NCBI GenBank assembly: GCA_030152865.1
Contig: JASLIW010000053.1
Location: forward strand, 58,864 to 122,863
From: Bacteroides sp.
GTDB lineage: Bacteria; Bacteroidota; Bacteroidia; Bacteroidales; Bacteroidaceae
Length of the DNA stretch: 64,000 nt
Direction of reading: 5' to 3'
The notes under the pieces were generated by a model. The model saw nothing but the letters and a program-made list of their open reading frames with translations, had not been told where the DNA came from and made no database searches. The first letter of the stretch is position 1; the number at the start of each line of letters is the position of its first letter. Of this stretch, positions 1 to 9,659 are shown one piece after another. The translations under genes and the position numbers were made by a program.

Positions 1-1263
1 TATATTCTTTTTGTGGGAATTATGATGTTTAGCTTCATGCTCTACATTGAAATATTCAGGAAAGACTTCTATTCACGAAAAAGAAGTCTCACTTTGCTGT
101 TCTTAATCATTGTCTTTACAAATATAATCACTGCACTTATTAATGATACAGATACCAGCGTATACATTATCCCCTATGCTATGCTACCCATTATCATTAG
201 TATTTTCTTGGATACACGAACAGCTATAGCCGCTCACATCGTAACTATATTAATGTGCTCTATTATAGTAGATAGCCCCCACGAGTTTATACTTCTTCAA
301 TTAGCTGCAGGCATGGTTAGCGTCTATAGTTTGAGAGAGTTATCTAAGCGATCCGAACTCATCAAAAGTGCTTTTATTATATTCTTGACTTACTCATTCA
401 TGTTCTTAGCTACTGAACTAATAGCTAAAGGTGATATATCACGAGTAAACTTAAGTATGTATCAGTACTTTATCATTAATGGATTCTTACTCTTATTTAC
501 CTACCCACTGCTATTTTTACTTGAAAAGATTTTTGGTTTTACTTCCAATGTAACACTTGTAGAGCTCTCTGACACAAACAACCCCTTACTCAGACGTATG
601 TCTGAAGTGGCACCTGGGACATTTCAGCACTCTATGCAAATGGCCAATCTTGCCTCAGAAGCAGCTGTACATATCGGGGCCAACAGCCAGCTAGTCCGTA
701 CAGGTGCACTTTACCACGATATCGGCAAGATGGAAAATCCTGCATTTTTCACCGAAAACCAGTCGGGAGGTATTAACCCCCATGACCAGCTTACCGATGA
801 ACAAAGTGCTCAAGTAATAGTACAGCATATTTATGATGGTATGCGCTTAGCTAAAGAAAACAACTTGCCTCAGGCCATTAAAGATTTTATTACAACACAT
901 CATGGCAGAGGAACAGCTAAGTTCTTTTTCACAAGATGGCAAAATGACCACCCCAACGAGGAGGTTGATATTCAGAAATTTAGTTATCCTGGACCCAATC
1001 CATTTACTAAAGAGACAGCAATATTAATGATGGCTGACTCGGTCGAAGCAGCCTCCAGAAGCCTGAAAGAATATACCGAGGAGTCTATAAGTAACATAGT
1101 AGAAAAGATTATCGACTCACAGGTAGAGGATGGCTATTTCAAAGAGTGTCCCATCACCTTTCAGGATATTGCTACAGTAAAGGCAGTGTTTAAGGAGAAA
1201 CTAAAAATTGTACACCATACACGTATTAGCTATCCTGAGTTGAAGACTCCGAAGTCAAAGTAG
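1..1263 (+). CDS. pgpH: 7TM-HD family c-di-AMP phosphodiesterase (PgpH-like), 5' end outside the window
   Basis: This is the 3' part of a 7TM-HD phosphohydrolase, the PgpH family that hydrolyses cyclic di-AMP at the membrane. The frame is open to base 1 with no convincing start, and family members are usually around 700 residues, so the N-terminal extracellular part lies upstream. Visible here are about five hydrophobic segments (first ~170 residues) followed by a cytoplasmic HD domain. That domain has a conserved FQHSMQMA helix, an HDIGK motif (codons near base 715) and THHG near base 896. It runs convergently into the phosphatase gene and overlaps it by 38 bp, with no terminator visible. 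The family call is firm. The c-di-AMP substrate is taken from characterised relatives. Confidence 0.88.
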   Translation, partial: YILFVGIMMFSFMLYIEIFRKDFYSRKRSLTLLFLIIVFTNIITALINDTDTSVYIIPYAMLPIIISIFLDTRTAIAAHIVTILMCSIIVDSPHEFILLQLAAGMVSVYSLRELSKRSELIKSAFIIFLTYSFMFLATELIAKGDISRVNLSMYQYFIINGFLLLFTYPLLFLLEKIFGFTSNVTLVELSDTNNPLLRRMSEVAPGTFQHSMQMANLASEAAVHIGANSQLVRTGALYHDIGKMENPAFFTENQSGGINPHDQLTDEQSAQVIVQHIYDGMRLAKENNLPQAIKDFITTHHGRGTAKFFFTRWQNDHPNEEVDIQKFSYPGPNPFTKETAILMMADSVEAASRSLKEYTEESISNIVEKIIDSQVEDGYFKECPITFQDIATVKAVFKEKLKIVHHTRISYPELKTPKSK

Positions 1264-1714
1264 ATAGAAGCCCATCGCAAGCATCCTCTAGCAAGTCTAG
1301 AACTAGCTCAAAACCCTCAGAACCTCCATAGTAAGGATCTGGCACATGGGTGGCTTCTATTTTTTGTAGGTAATCAACCATACGGTGGATTTTCTTCTCA
1401 GCATCAGTTGAGGGAGCCATCTCATGTAGGTCTGCAATATTCTGTTCGTCCATCCCTATAATTAAATCGAAATTATAAAAGTCCTCTACATCAACTGGAC
1501 GTGAACGATGAACTAAATTATAACCACGCTTTAAGGCATGTTTACGCATACGAGGATCAGGTAAATCACCCTTGTGGTATCCATGTATACCAGCCGAATC
1601 AACTTGAATAGATTGGCTTAATCCCCTCTCTTCCAACAGCTGAAGCATTACACCTTCTGCTGCTGGTGAACGACAAATATTTCCTAAACAAACAAATAAT
1701 AGTTTCTTTTTCAT
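1226..1714 (-). CDS. Low molecular weight protein-tyrosine phosphatase
   Basis: A 162-residue cytoplasmic phosphatase of the LMW-PTP family, which dephosphorylates protein phosphotyrosine; bacterial relatives often act on tyrosine kinases of capsule or EPS export. The catalytic P-loop C9-LGNIC-R15-S16 follows an N-terminal beta strand, and the general acid lies in the DPYYGG motif (D126). Its start is 27 bp downstream of the PriA stop on the same strand, so it is probably co-transcribed with priA. Its last 38 bases overlap the end of the HD-domain gene on the other strand. The C-terminal ~12 residues are Ser/Thr-rich and not part of the fold. No tyrosine kinase gene is visible nearby, so its target is unknown. 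Confidence 0.92.
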   Translation of the reverse strand: MKKKLLFVCLGNICRSPAAEGVMLQLLEERGLSQSIQVDSAGIHGYHKGDLPDPRMRKHALKRGYNLVHRSRPVDVEDFYNFDLIIGMDEQNIADLHEMAPSTDAEKKIHRMVDYLQKIEATHVPDPYYGGSEGFELVLDLLEDACDGLLSTLTSESSTQDS

Positions 1715-1741
1715 AATTACAATTTACCTTAAATAGTAGCA

Positions 1742-4198
1742 TCACATAGGATCTACATCATAATAGACAATAAGTGACTTGAAACGTTGATCTTGCAACA
1801 TACGCTCCTTAATGCCAAGCATAATGGCTTTTGCACTCTTTATAGATAATGAAGTTTCAAGCTTTATCACAATTTTTTTTATAAAATAAGTCTGCACTCT
1901 CCCAACAGGAGGCTTATCTGGTCCTAATACACGTGCTCCAAACGAAGCTCTTAACTGATCAGCCATAAATCGTGCCATGAAATCCAGCTTTTTTTCATCT
2001 CGATGCTTCAAGTAAACATAGATAAGGCGATAGTAGGGTGGATAATGGAATAACTGACGCTCCTCTAGCTGCATAGCTACCATCTCTTCATACCGGTTGT
2101 TGATTACCTGAGGTATAATCGGATGATCTATGCTATGCGTTTGAAGGATTACCTTACCCCTCTTTTTGTGTCTTCCAGCTCTACCAGAAACCTGTGCCAT
2201 CAATTGATAGGCACGCTCGTAAGCTCTAAAGTCGGGATAGTTAAGCATGGTATCAGCATTTAGAATTCCTACTACACGCACATGATTAAAGTCTAAACCT
2301 TTAGAAATCATCTGTGTACCAATCAATATATTTGTCCTCCCTTCTTCAAAGTCAGATATAATTTTCTCATAGCTATTTCGTGTGCGTGTCGTATCTAAAT
2401 CCATACGAGCTACTGATGCATTAGGAAAGAGTGATTGAATCTCGGCCTCCACTTTTTCAGTACCAAAGCCCTTAGTGGTGAGCTCTTCACTCTCACAAGA
2501 AGGACAAACTGTGGGCAACTGATACGTATAACCACAATAGTGGCACGTAAGCTCATTGTAACGCTTATGGTAAGTCAAACTCACATCACAATTGACACAT
2601 TTGGGTACCCAAGAACAAACATTACACTCCACTATAGGAGCGAATCCTCTTCTGTTTTGGAAAAGGATGACTTGCTCCTTCTGTGCTAAAGCCTCGCGAA
2701 TAGAACTTAATAACAAAGGCGAAAACTGCCCCTTCATTCTCTTTTTCCGCTTCAACTCGTAAATATCGACAGGAATAATCTCAGGTAGTTCTATCTCTTT
2801 ATAACGCTCAGTCAACTGTACTAGTCCGTATTTATTTGACTCTACATTATGCCAAGTCTCTATAGATGGTGTAGCCGTGCCGAGCAAAACATTGGCACCG
2901 TAGATATGAGCCAAAACGATGACTGCATCACGTGCATGATAACGAGGGGCTGGATCTTGTTGCTTATACGTAGTCTCATGCTCCTCATCTACTATAACTA
3001 GACCTAAGTTTTGAAAAGGTAAAAAGATTGAGGATCGAACCCCTAAGACAACTTGATACGGCTGCTCCGAGAGTTGTTTCTTCCAGATTTCAACTCGTTC
3101 TGCATCTGAGAATTTGGAATGATATACACCCAGTTTATCCCCAAAAACTCGCTTTAAACGTTCCGTTATCTGTGTAGTCAAAGCTATCTCAGGTAGTAGA
3201 TAAAGTACTTGTTTTCCCGCATCTAAAATCTGTTGAATCAAGTGGATATAGACCTCCGTCTTGCCACTTGAGGTTACGCCATGTAACAAGCAAACCTGCT
3301 TTTTGCCAAAAGAAAGGTTTATCTCCTTCAGCGCCCTCGTTTGCGATTCATTGAGCTGATGTGCCTCTTCTTCTTGATGCACCACTCCTTGTAAACGCCC
3401 AATCTCTACTTCATATTCTTCTAAAACACCCTTATTTATTAAGCCTTTAAGGCTACTCGCTGTAGCTTGAGCAGCATCAAGCAAGCGATGTTTGGAAACC
3501 TCAAATAGCTCTCCTTGTAAAAAGCCCGATAAGTCCATATACTTCATGACTATATCAAGCTGCTTGGGTGCATTAGATAAGAGTTGAAAAAGATTTTCAG
3601 TAGACTCTACTGACTCATATTGCTTACTAAATCGTATACGGACCTCCATACGTGGCTTATACTCTTGCTTTAACTCCTCACGAAAGATGATAGCACCACG
3701 CTCAAGAAGGCGATTGGCAACAGCTAGTATATTTGCTATTTCACTATCTTTAGCTAGCTTTTTCACGCATTGAACAGATTCATCAGAAAGTAGGTCTAAT
3801 ACCTTCAGCTCATTAGGAGTTAAATCAGGAGTGCCTACGTAATCCTTGTTTAACTCTACAAGAGTTTCACTCTCCAGCTTTAGTCCTGATGGCAAAGCAG
3901 CCTTGAAGACATCCCCTAATGCTGAGATATAGTAATCAGACAACCACGACCAAAATTGAATTTGCGCAGCTAGTAAAATAGGCTGATAGTCTAAAACAGC
4001 ATAAATAGGTTTTACCTTATATTCTCTCGGCTCATCATTGTGTTTTTTGAACACTAAGGCTGTATAGTACTTTTTTCTACCGAAAGGTACTATCACTCTA
4101 CACCCAGCCTGAATTTGTCTATAATCAGACTCTTCTACAGAATATGTAAAAAGCCCTGGGATAGGCAGTGGAATAACAACATCAATAAAATACTTCAT
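1742..4198 (-). CDS. priA: Primosomal protein N' (replication restart helicase PriA)
   Basis: Superfamily 2 DNA helicase that recognises stalled forks and reloads the replicative helicase. An N-terminal DNA-binding domain precedes a Walker A motif (TSSGKTEVY, ~residue 310), a DEEH Walker B (~residue 400) and a zinc-binding insert (~residues 520-575) with paired cysteines CNVC, CVNC, CHYC and CPSC. The frame extends five codons further upstream (to 4213). However, MKYFIDVVIPL is the usual family N-terminus, and a TATTTTTG -7 element on this strand (4218-4211) would place transcription start after the longer ATG. I therefore start at 4198, which implies a very short leader. The LMW phosphatase follows after 27 bp. 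Confidence 0.95.
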   Translation of the reverse strand: MKYFIDVVIPLPIPGLFTYSVEESDYRQIQAGCRVIVPFGRKKYYTALVFKKHNDEPREYKVKPIYAVLDYQPILLAAQIQFWSWLSDYYISALGDVFKAALPSGLKLESETLVELNKDYVGTPDLTPNELKVLDLLSDESVQCVKKLAKDSEIANILAVANRLLERGAIIFREELKQEYKPRMEVRIRFSKQYESVESTENLFQLLSNAPKQLDIVMKYMDLSGFLQGELFEVSKHRLLDAAQATASSLKGLINKGVLEEYEVEIGRLQGVVHQEEEAHQLNESQTRALKEINLSFGKKQVCLLHGVTSSGKTEVYIHLIQQILDAGKQVLYLLPEIALTTQITERLKRVFGDKLGVYHSKFSDAERVEIWKKQLSEQPYQVVLGVRSSIFLPFQNLGLVIVDEEHETTYKQQDPAPRYHARDAVIVLAHIYGANVLLGTATPSIETWHNVESNKYGLVQLTERYKEIELPEIIPVDIYELKRKKRMKGQFSPLLLSSIREALAQKEQVILFQNRRGFAPIVECNVCSWVPKCVNCDVSLTYHKRYNELTCHYCGYTYQLPTVCPSCESEELTTKGFGTEKVEAEIQSLFPNASVARMDLDTTRTRNSYEKIISDFEEGRTNILIGTQMISKGLDFNHVRVVGILNADTMLNYPDFRAYERAYQLMAQVSGRAGRHKKRGKVILQTHSIDHPIIPQVINNRYEEMVAMQLEERQLFHYPPYYRLIYVYLKHRDEKKLDFMARFMADQLRASFGARVLGPDKPPVGRVQTYFIKKIVIKLETSLSIKSAKAIMLGIKERMLQDQRFKSLIVYYDVDPM

Positions 4199-4210
4199 AA
4201 TCTTAGTCAC

Positions 4211-4218
4211 CAAAAATA
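4211..4218 (-). promoter_or_regulatory. Candidate priA -7 element (TATTTTTG)
   Basis: Exact match to the Bacteroidota -7 pattern TAnnTTTG on the minus strand, 12 bp upstream of the preferred PriA start. No TTG is found at the expected -33 spacing, so support comes from the -7 match and position only. Confidence 0.35.
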
Positions 4219-4396
4219 GTCAAAATGCAACAATAAAGTCATAAGAGTTTATGGTTTTAAGTGAACGAAGCTATATTAGGCATAGTTTTTGTATAAAAGC
4301 AGAAAACACAGTATCTTCATAGAGTCAAATTAAGTAGATAGTTTATTTTATCCTAAGCAACTAACACGCAATAAGATCACTTTTAGAGCATAAAGT

Positions 4397-5845
4397 ATGG
4401 CACAATCTTCACGTCAAATACAAGCACAAACTCAGAAGCAGACACAAACTTTATCACCTCAACAAATTCTTGTTGTCAAGCTCTTAGAGCTCCCTACACT
4501 CGAGTTTGAAGAGCGTGTACATGCTGAGTTACTTGAAAACCCTGCATTAGAAGAGGGCAAGGAGCTCACAGCAGAAGAGGAGGAATATCAAGCAGAAAAA
4601 GAAGAGAGTACAGACTACGACTCACTAGACGACTACCTTAGTGAAGATGATATTCCTGATTACAAGCTCAAAGAGCATAACTTCAATAACGAGAGTCAGC
4701 CAGAAAACATACCTATTTCAGACACAACCTCTTTCTATGACATTCTTTTAGAGCAGCTTGGAGAGCAAAAACTCACAGATACACAAGAGCTTATCGGGAG
4801 GTATTTAATAGGGTCCTTAGACGATGATGGACTCCTACGCAAAACCACCGAAAGCATCAATGATGAGCTCGCTATTTACATGGGTATCGACACATCTCCT
4901 GATGAAATTGAAACTGTTTTAAGTGTCATACAGGATTTTGAACCCGCAGGTGTAGGAGCCAGAGACCTTCAGGAGTGCTTGCTTATACAGATCAAAAGAA
5001 AGCCCGACACACCGACTCGTTCCATAGAATGGGACATCATAAGCTCCTGTTATGAAGAGTTCACGCGCAAGCACTGGGACAAAATCACACAAAAACTGAA
5101 TATCTCTGAAGACTTACTGAATAAGGCTATGGATGAAATTATAAAGTTAAACCCAAGACCTGGGGCATCTTTAGGTGAGTCTATCGGAAAGAATCTACAG
5201 CAAATTATCCCAGACTTTATCGTAGAAACATTTGATGGTACTATTAGCTTAAGTTTAAACAACAAGAACGTACCTGAGCTGAAACTCAATCGCGAATTTA
5301 CCACAATGATAGAGGAGCACACCAAAAACAAAGACAATCAGACGAAGGAGGCAAAAGAGGCGATGCTTTTCTTAAAGCAAAAACTGGACTCAGCACAAGG
5401 CTTTATAGATGCAATCGTGCAAAGACAGCACACCTTGATTTCAACGATGCAGGCTATTATAAACCTTCAAAGACCTTTTTTCTTAGATGGAGATGAATCC
5501 AAACTCAAGCCTATGATTCTAAAAGATGTAGCAGATATTACAGGATTGGACATTTCTACCATCTCGAGAGTTACAAATAGCAAGTATGTCCAAACTAATT
5601 TTGGAATATTCTCGCTTAAATACTTTTTTGGTGATAGCTTTACAACTGAAGATGGAGAAGAGATGTCGATACGTGAGGTAAAACGGATCCTTCTTGAATG
5701 CATTAACAAAGAAGATAAAAAATCACCATTAACAGATGAACAATTAGCTCGCTTGTTAAAGGATAAGGGGTATCCTATCGCCAGAAGGACGGTAGCTAAG
5801 TACAGACAACAGCTTAATATTCCTGTAGCTAGACTCAGAAGATAA
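4397..5845 (+). CDS. rpoN: RNA polymerase sigma-54 factor RpoN
   Basis: Sigma-54, the alternative sigma factor for promoters with -24/-12 elements that depend on AAA+ activators. The glutamine-rich N-terminal region I (first ~50 residues, with the LLELPTLEFEERV helix) binds core polymerase and activator. An acidic linker follows at ~55-90, then the core-binding domain and the C-terminal RpoN box ARRTVAKYR at residues 462-470. The length of 482 is normal for the phylum. Its TAA stop overlaps the ATG of the next membrane protein (TAATG), so the two are probably translationally coupled. The 180 bp divergent region with priA contains TAGTTTTTG near 4278, one base longer than the -7 consensus. Confidence 0.96.
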   Translation: MAQSSRQIQAQTQKQTQTLSPQQILVVKLLELPTLEFEERVHAELLENPALEEGKELTAEEEEYQAEKEESTDYDSLDDYLSEDDIPDYKLKEHNFNNESQPENIPISDTTSFYDILLEQLGEQKLTDTQELIGRYLIGSLDDDGLLRKTTESINDELAIYMGIDTSPDEIETVLSVIQDFEPAGVGARDLQECLLIQIKRKPDTPTRSIEWDIISSCYEEFTRKHWDKITQKLNISEDLLNKAMDEIIKLNPRPGASLGESIGKNLQQIIPDFIVETFDGTISLSLNNKNVPELKLNREFTTMIEEHTKNKDNQTKEAKEAMLFLKQKLDSAQGFIDAIVQRQHTLISTMQAIINLQRPFFLDGDESKLKPMILKDVADITGLDISTISRVTNSKYVQTNFGIFSLKYFFGDSFTTEDGEEMSIREVKRILLECINKEDKKSPLTDEQLARLLKDKGYPIARRTVAKYRQQLNIPVARLRR

Positions 5846-6732
5846 TGAGAAATCAGACAAAAATATATTTTATAAAAGGGGCAAAAATACTTTCTCGTAT
5901 TTTTACTCCTTTCTCTGTGCCTTTTTTGTCGTTTTTAACCCTCTTACTGTTCTCTCACTTAAGCCTTACTTTCTCCTCAAGAGATGTCTTTAGGATATTA
6001 GATATTGTCTTTAGATACACAATAGTCCTACCCACCATTAGTATCTTCTTTCTTTATAAAATCAACCACCTTTCTTTTCTCAAACAACATCCAGTAGAAC
6101 GACTAATTGGCTCATTTATGATTAGTACGTTCTCATATCTTTTTATTTTTATTGTTTTAGCTGAGTTACACATTTCATTTTACACAAACCTCATTGTATC
6201 AAGTATTTTAGTCTTCTCACTATTCTTATTCATACCAGTAAAATGGCGGGCAGATGCACGTATTCATGGCTTAACTAAAGATACCTACGGCACACTTATT
6301 GAACTAAACCTCAGAGAGCACCGCTACATGCCACTCTTGCTCACCATATTCTCTTACTTTTTCTGTGCCATCATCATGTATAAAAGAGATTTACCTTGGT
6401 ATATGAATGGCATCATATTAGCGTCATTAATGATACTATGCATACACTTTATCATTAATGCAAAATGGAGAGTCAGTGAGCACATGGCGGCTATGGGAGG
6501 AGTTATGGCAGGTGTTGTTGCTTTTAGTAATTTATTCTTTTACGACCCAACGAAGTGGATCTGTCTACTAACTCTTATCGGTGGAGCCTTAGGCTCTGCT
6601 AGAATGATTTTAGGACACAATAACCTGGGAGAAATTTTTGGAGGCTTCTTTATTGGTTTATTTTGTACATCAATTGCACTCAATAATTATTGTAATCACT
6701 TAATTTATTCTATCTTTAAATATATTATATAA
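5845..6732 (+). CDS. Multi-pass membrane protein, degenerate PAP2-like
   Basis: A 295-residue integral membrane protein with about seven to eight hydrophobic segments. The C-terminal stretch [17 protein letters not shown] resembles the third motif of the PAP2 lipid phosphatase superfamily (S-R...G-H...D), but the aspartate position is not conserved. An obvious first motif KxxxxxxRP is also missing. I therefore read it as a PAP2-fold relative of uncertain activity, acting on lipid or undecaprenyl phosphates if it is an enzyme. It overlaps the rpoN stop by one base, and gcvH follows after 29 bp. The repeated coupling with rpoN suggests shared expression, but no function follows from that. Confidence 0.6.
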   Translation: MRNQTKIYFIKGAKILSRIFTPFSVPFLSFLTLLLFSHLSLTFSSRDVFRILDIVFRYTIVLPTISIFFLYKINHLSFLKQHPVERLIGSFMISTFSYLFIFIVLAELHISFYTNLIVSSILVFSLFLFIPVKWRADARIHGLTKDTYGTLIELNLREHRYMPLLLTIFSYFFCAIIMYKRDLPWYMNGIILASLMILCIHFIINAKWRVSEHMAAMGGVMAGVVAFSNLFFYDPTKWICLLTLIGGALGSARMILGHNNLGEIFGGFFIGLFCTSIALNNYCNHLIYSIFKYII

Positions 6733-6761
6733 GCTTATTAACTTTAAAACTATTTACAATT

Positions 6762-7142
6762 ATGAAATTTCCAGAGGAATTAAAGTACACAAAAGAACAT
6801 GAGTGGGTACGTAAAGAGGGTGATATCGTCTATATAGGTATTACAGATTATGCACAAGACCAATTGGGAGACATCGTTTTCGTAGATATACCTACAGTTG
6901 GTGAAACATTAGATGCCAATGAGGTGTTTGGTACTATCGAAGTAGTGAAAACTGTTTCCGACTTGTTTTTACCTGTGTCTGGTGAGGTCTTAGAAGATAA
7001 TGAAGCTATTGAAGATAATCCAGAGCTTGTAAACGAAGACCCTTATGGAGAAGGCTGGCTAATTAAGGTAAAACCTTCAAATGAAGCAGACTTTGACAAT
7101 CTTTTAAGTGCCGAAGAGTATAAAGAAATTATCAATAAATAA
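6762..7142 (+). CDS. gcvH: Glycine cleavage system H protein
   Basis: The 126-residue lipoyl carrier of the glycine cleavage complex, shuttling the aminomethyl group from the P protein to the T protein and the reduced lipoate to the L protein. The lipoylated lysine is K63 in EVVKTVSD, flanked by the typical FGTIE and LPVSGEV beta hairpins. Length and N-terminus ([12 protein letters not shown]) are standard. It lies 29 bp after the PAP2-like gene and may share its transcript. A long palindromic terminator follows at once. No gcvT or gcvP is seen in the window, so the rest of the complex is encoded elsewhere. Confidence 0.97.
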   Translation: MKFPEELKYTKEHEWVRKEGDIVYIGITDYAQDQLGDIVFVDIPTVGETLDANEVFGTIEVVKTVSDLFLPVSGEVLEDNEAIEDNPELVNEDPYGEGWLIKVKPSNEADFDNLLSAEEYKEIINK

Positions 7143-7162
7143 GATTAATAGTATACGGAATT

Positions 7163-7204
7163 AAAAGGATGCATCTTTTCGTATACGAAAAGATGCATCC
7201 TTTT
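7163..7204 (+). terminator. 42-bp perfect palindrome and T-run after gcvH
   Basis: Two 21-base arms (7163-7183 and 7184-7204) are exact reverse complements with no spacer, starting AAAAGG and ending CCTTTT, and followed by two more T. As RNA this is a long stem with a small central loop and a U-tract. The centre GTATACG also occurs as a direct copy at 7151-7157. It separates gcvH from purE on the same strand. Confidence 0.85.
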
Positions 7205-7232
7205 TTAAATCAATAACAATAAACAAAGAACA

Positions 7233-7739
7233 ATGACACCATTAGTAAGTATTATAATGGGTAGTACATCAGATCTACCTGTAATGGAAAAAGCAGCTCA
7301 ATTTCTCAACGATCTGCATATTCCCTTTGAAATAAATGCACTATCAGCTCACAGAACACCAGAAGCAGTTGAATCTTTTGCAAAGTCCGCTAAAGAACGA
7401 GGAGTAAAAGTTATTATCGCTGCTGCAGGAATGGCTGCTCACCTCCCAGGAGTGATAGCTGCCTCAACAACTCTTCCTGTTATTGGTGTTCCTATTAAGT
7501 CAAGCTTGGAGGGGATGGATGCACTCCTTGCTATTGTTCAAATGCCTCCCGGTATTCCTGTAGCCACAGTAGGTATCAATGCATCACTCAATGCAGCTAT
7601 CCTTGCTACACAGATTTTGGCCTTACAAGATAAAGAGATAGAAAAGAAGTTCGCTAGCTACAAAAGTGGTTTGAAGAATAAAATCGTAAAAGCGAATCAA
7701 GACTTAAAGGAAATCAAATTTGAATATAAATGTAACTAA
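7233..7739 (+). CDS. purE: N5-carboxyaminoimidazole ribonucleotide mutase PurE
   Basis: Converts N5-CAIR to CAIR in purine biosynthesis. The 168-residue protein has the class I PurE signatures: GSTSDLPVM at residues 10-18, SAHRTPE with the catalytic H40, and AAGMAAHLPGVIA. The last ~20 residues (lysine-rich) extend past the core fold. Its TAA stop is immediately followed by the ispG ATG with no gap, so the two are very likely co-translated. No TAnnTTTG element lies between the upstream palindrome (ending 7204) and this start. Expression therefore probably depends on read-through from gcvH or on an unseen promoter. Confidence 0.96.
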   Translation: MTPLVSIIMGSTSDLPVMEKAAQFLNDLHIPFEINALSAHRTPEAVESFAKSAKERGVKVIIAAAGMAAHLPGVIAASTTLPVIGVPIKSSLEGMDALLAIVQMPPGIPVATVGINASLNAAILATQILALQDKEIEKKFASYKSGLKNKIVKANQDLKEIKFEYKCN

Positions 7740-9587
7740 ATGGATATTTTCAACTATTCTAGACGAAAAAGCTCCGAAGTACAAATAGGAGGCACTCCAC
7801 TAGGAAACGAGAATCCTATACGTGTTCAATCTATGACGAACACTTCTACTCAAGACACAACAGCAAGTGTAGCCCAAGTAAAAAAAATAGTTGATGCAGG
7901 AGCCGACTATGTTAGACTTACAACACAAGGAGTAAAAGAGGCTAGCAACCTAAAGAATATCAACATTGCATTAAGAAGTCAAAACTACCTGGTTCCTCTG
8001 GTTGCAGACGTACACTTTAACCCCAAGGTAGCAGATGTAGCGGCAGAGTATGCAGAAAAAGTGCGCATCAACCCAGGCAACTACGTTGACCCAGCTCGGA
8101 CATTCAAATCCTTGTCCTATACACCCCAAGAATATGAACAAGAACTCAATAAAATAAAAGAGCGCTTCACTAAATTCTTAGCTATTTGCAAACAGAATCA
8201 TACAGCTATTCGTATAGGTGTCAATCATGGCTCTCTTTCTGATCGTATTATGTCGCATTACGGTGATACTCCAGAAGGAATGGTAGAATCATGTATGGAG
8301 TTTCTTCGCATATGTACTTCTGAAAGTTTTCACAACGTTGTTATATCGATCAAAGCCTCGAATACTGTGGTTATGGTTCAAACAGTTCGACTACTAGTAG
8401 AAACTATGGAAAAAGAAAATATGAATTTTCCAATTCATCTAGGAGTTACTGAGGCTGGAGAGGGCGAAGATGGTAGAATCAAATCAGCACTCGGAATTGG
8501 GGCTCTTCTTTCCGATGGATTGGGTGACACCATACGTGTTTCACTCAGTGAAGCTCCTGAAAAAGAGATTCCTGTGGCTCAGAAGTTATTAGAGCATATC
8601 AGTAAGCGCAATAAACACCCCTATATACCAGCTAGTCAAGCAACTGAGTTTAATTACCTCAAGCCCACACGAAGACTGACACATGCTGTGCACAATATAG
8701 GTGGAGATCATGTCCCTGTAGTATTGGCTGATAGAATGGATGGCAGGACAGATATCAGCAAAGATTTTAAACCAGACTACATTTATGCAGGCCAATCACT
8801 ACCTGCACAGCTAGAAGACACTTCCTATATTTTAGACGCTTCACACTGGGATGGAGCCAACCAGACCTGGCCTGCATTTAACTTTCAGCAGCTTGATCTC
8901 TTAGAGTCGACTCAAGCAGAGCTTAAGTTTCTATTCATCCCTTACATGGCCCTAACAGACGAAGTGATTCAACTATTGAGAAACCACCCAGAAGTAGTTA
9001 TCATCTCACAATCTAATCATCCTAACCGATTAGGTGAACATCGTGCTTTAGTTCATCAATTAATGAATGAGAAAATCACTAACCCTGTCATTTTCTTTCA
9101 GCACTACCAAGAGGATGATTTAGAAGATCTTCAAATTAAATCTGCTGCCGACATGGGTGCTCTTATTTTGGATGGACTATGTGATGGGATATACTTATTT
9201 AATCAGGGGGCTATCACACATGCTCAGATAGACTCTACCGCATTTAGTATCCTACAAGCAGGGAGAGTTAGAACTAGCAAAACAGAGTTTATCTCCTGCC
9301 CAGGCTGTGGTAGAACTCTATTCAAGCTTGAAGAAACTATCGCCAAAGTAAAAAAGGCTACTCAACACCTAAAAGGACTAAAAATAGGTATAATGGGTTG
9401 TATCGTTAATGGTCCTGGTGAAATGGCTGATGCTGACTATGGTTATGTTGGAGCAGCAAGAGGCAAGGTTAGTCTATACAAAAAGAAAGAGTGTATAGAA
9501 AAGAATATCCCTGAAGAAGAAGCTGTAGATAAGCTTATTGAACTTATCAAAGCTCATGGGGACTATCATGAAGGCAACGAGGAGTAA
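7740..9587 (+). CDS. ispG: 4-hydroxy-3-methylbut-2-enyl diphosphate synthase IspG (long form)
   Basis: Iron-sulfur enzyme of the MEP isoprenoid pathway that converts MEcPP to HMBPP. At 615 residues it is the long form with a large insertion domain between the N-terminal TIM barrel and the C-terminal 4Fe-4S domain, as in Bacteroidota, Chlamydiae and plants. The cluster cysteines are visible as C520 and C523 (CPGC) and C554 (GCIVNGPGE). The N-terminal barrel begins with VQSMTNT. The gene starts directly after the purE stop. A bidirectional palindromic terminator follows, separating it from rubrerythrin. Confidence 0.96.
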   Translation: MDIFNYSRRKSSEVQIGGTPLGNENPIRVQSMTNTSTQDTTASVAQVKKIVDAGADYVRLTTQGVKEASNLKNINIALRSQNYLVPLVADVHFNPKVADVAAEYAEKVRINPGNYVDPARTFKSLSYTPQEYEQELNKIKERFTKFLAICKQNHTAIRIGVNHGSLSDRIMSHYGDTPEGMVESCMEFLRICTSESFHNVVISIKASNTVVMVQTVRLLVETMEKENMNFPIHLGVTEAGEGEDGRIKSALGIGALLSDGLGDTIRVSLSEAPEKEIPVAQKLLEHISKRNKHPYIPASQATEFNYLKPTRRLTHAVHNIGGDHVPVVLADRMDGRTDISKDFKPDYIYAGQSLPAQLEDTSYILDASHWDGANQTWPAFNFQQLDLLESTQAELKFLFIPYMALTDEVIQLLRNHPEVVIISQSNHPNRLGEHRALVHQLMNEKITNPVIFFQHYQEDDLEDLQIKSAADMGALILDGLCDGIYLFNQGAITHAQIDSTAFSILQAGRVRTSKTEFISCPGCGRTLFKLEETIAKVKKATQHLKGLKIGIMGCIVNGPGEMADADYGYVGAARGKVSLYKKKECIEKNIPEEEAVDKLIELIKAHGDYHEGNEE

Positions 9588-9609
9588 TCTCAGCTCTGAA
9601 TTAAAGGCA

Positions 9610-9641
9610 AAAAAGGTCCAAGATTAATCTTGGACCTTTTT
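9610..9641. terminator. Bidirectional palindromic terminator between ispG and rubrerythrin
   Basis: A 32-bp perfect palindrome (arms 9610-9625 and 9626-9641) with five A on the left and five T on the right. It can terminate both converging transcripts. Confidence 0.88.
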
Positions 9642-9659
9642 ACATATATGTTACAAAAC

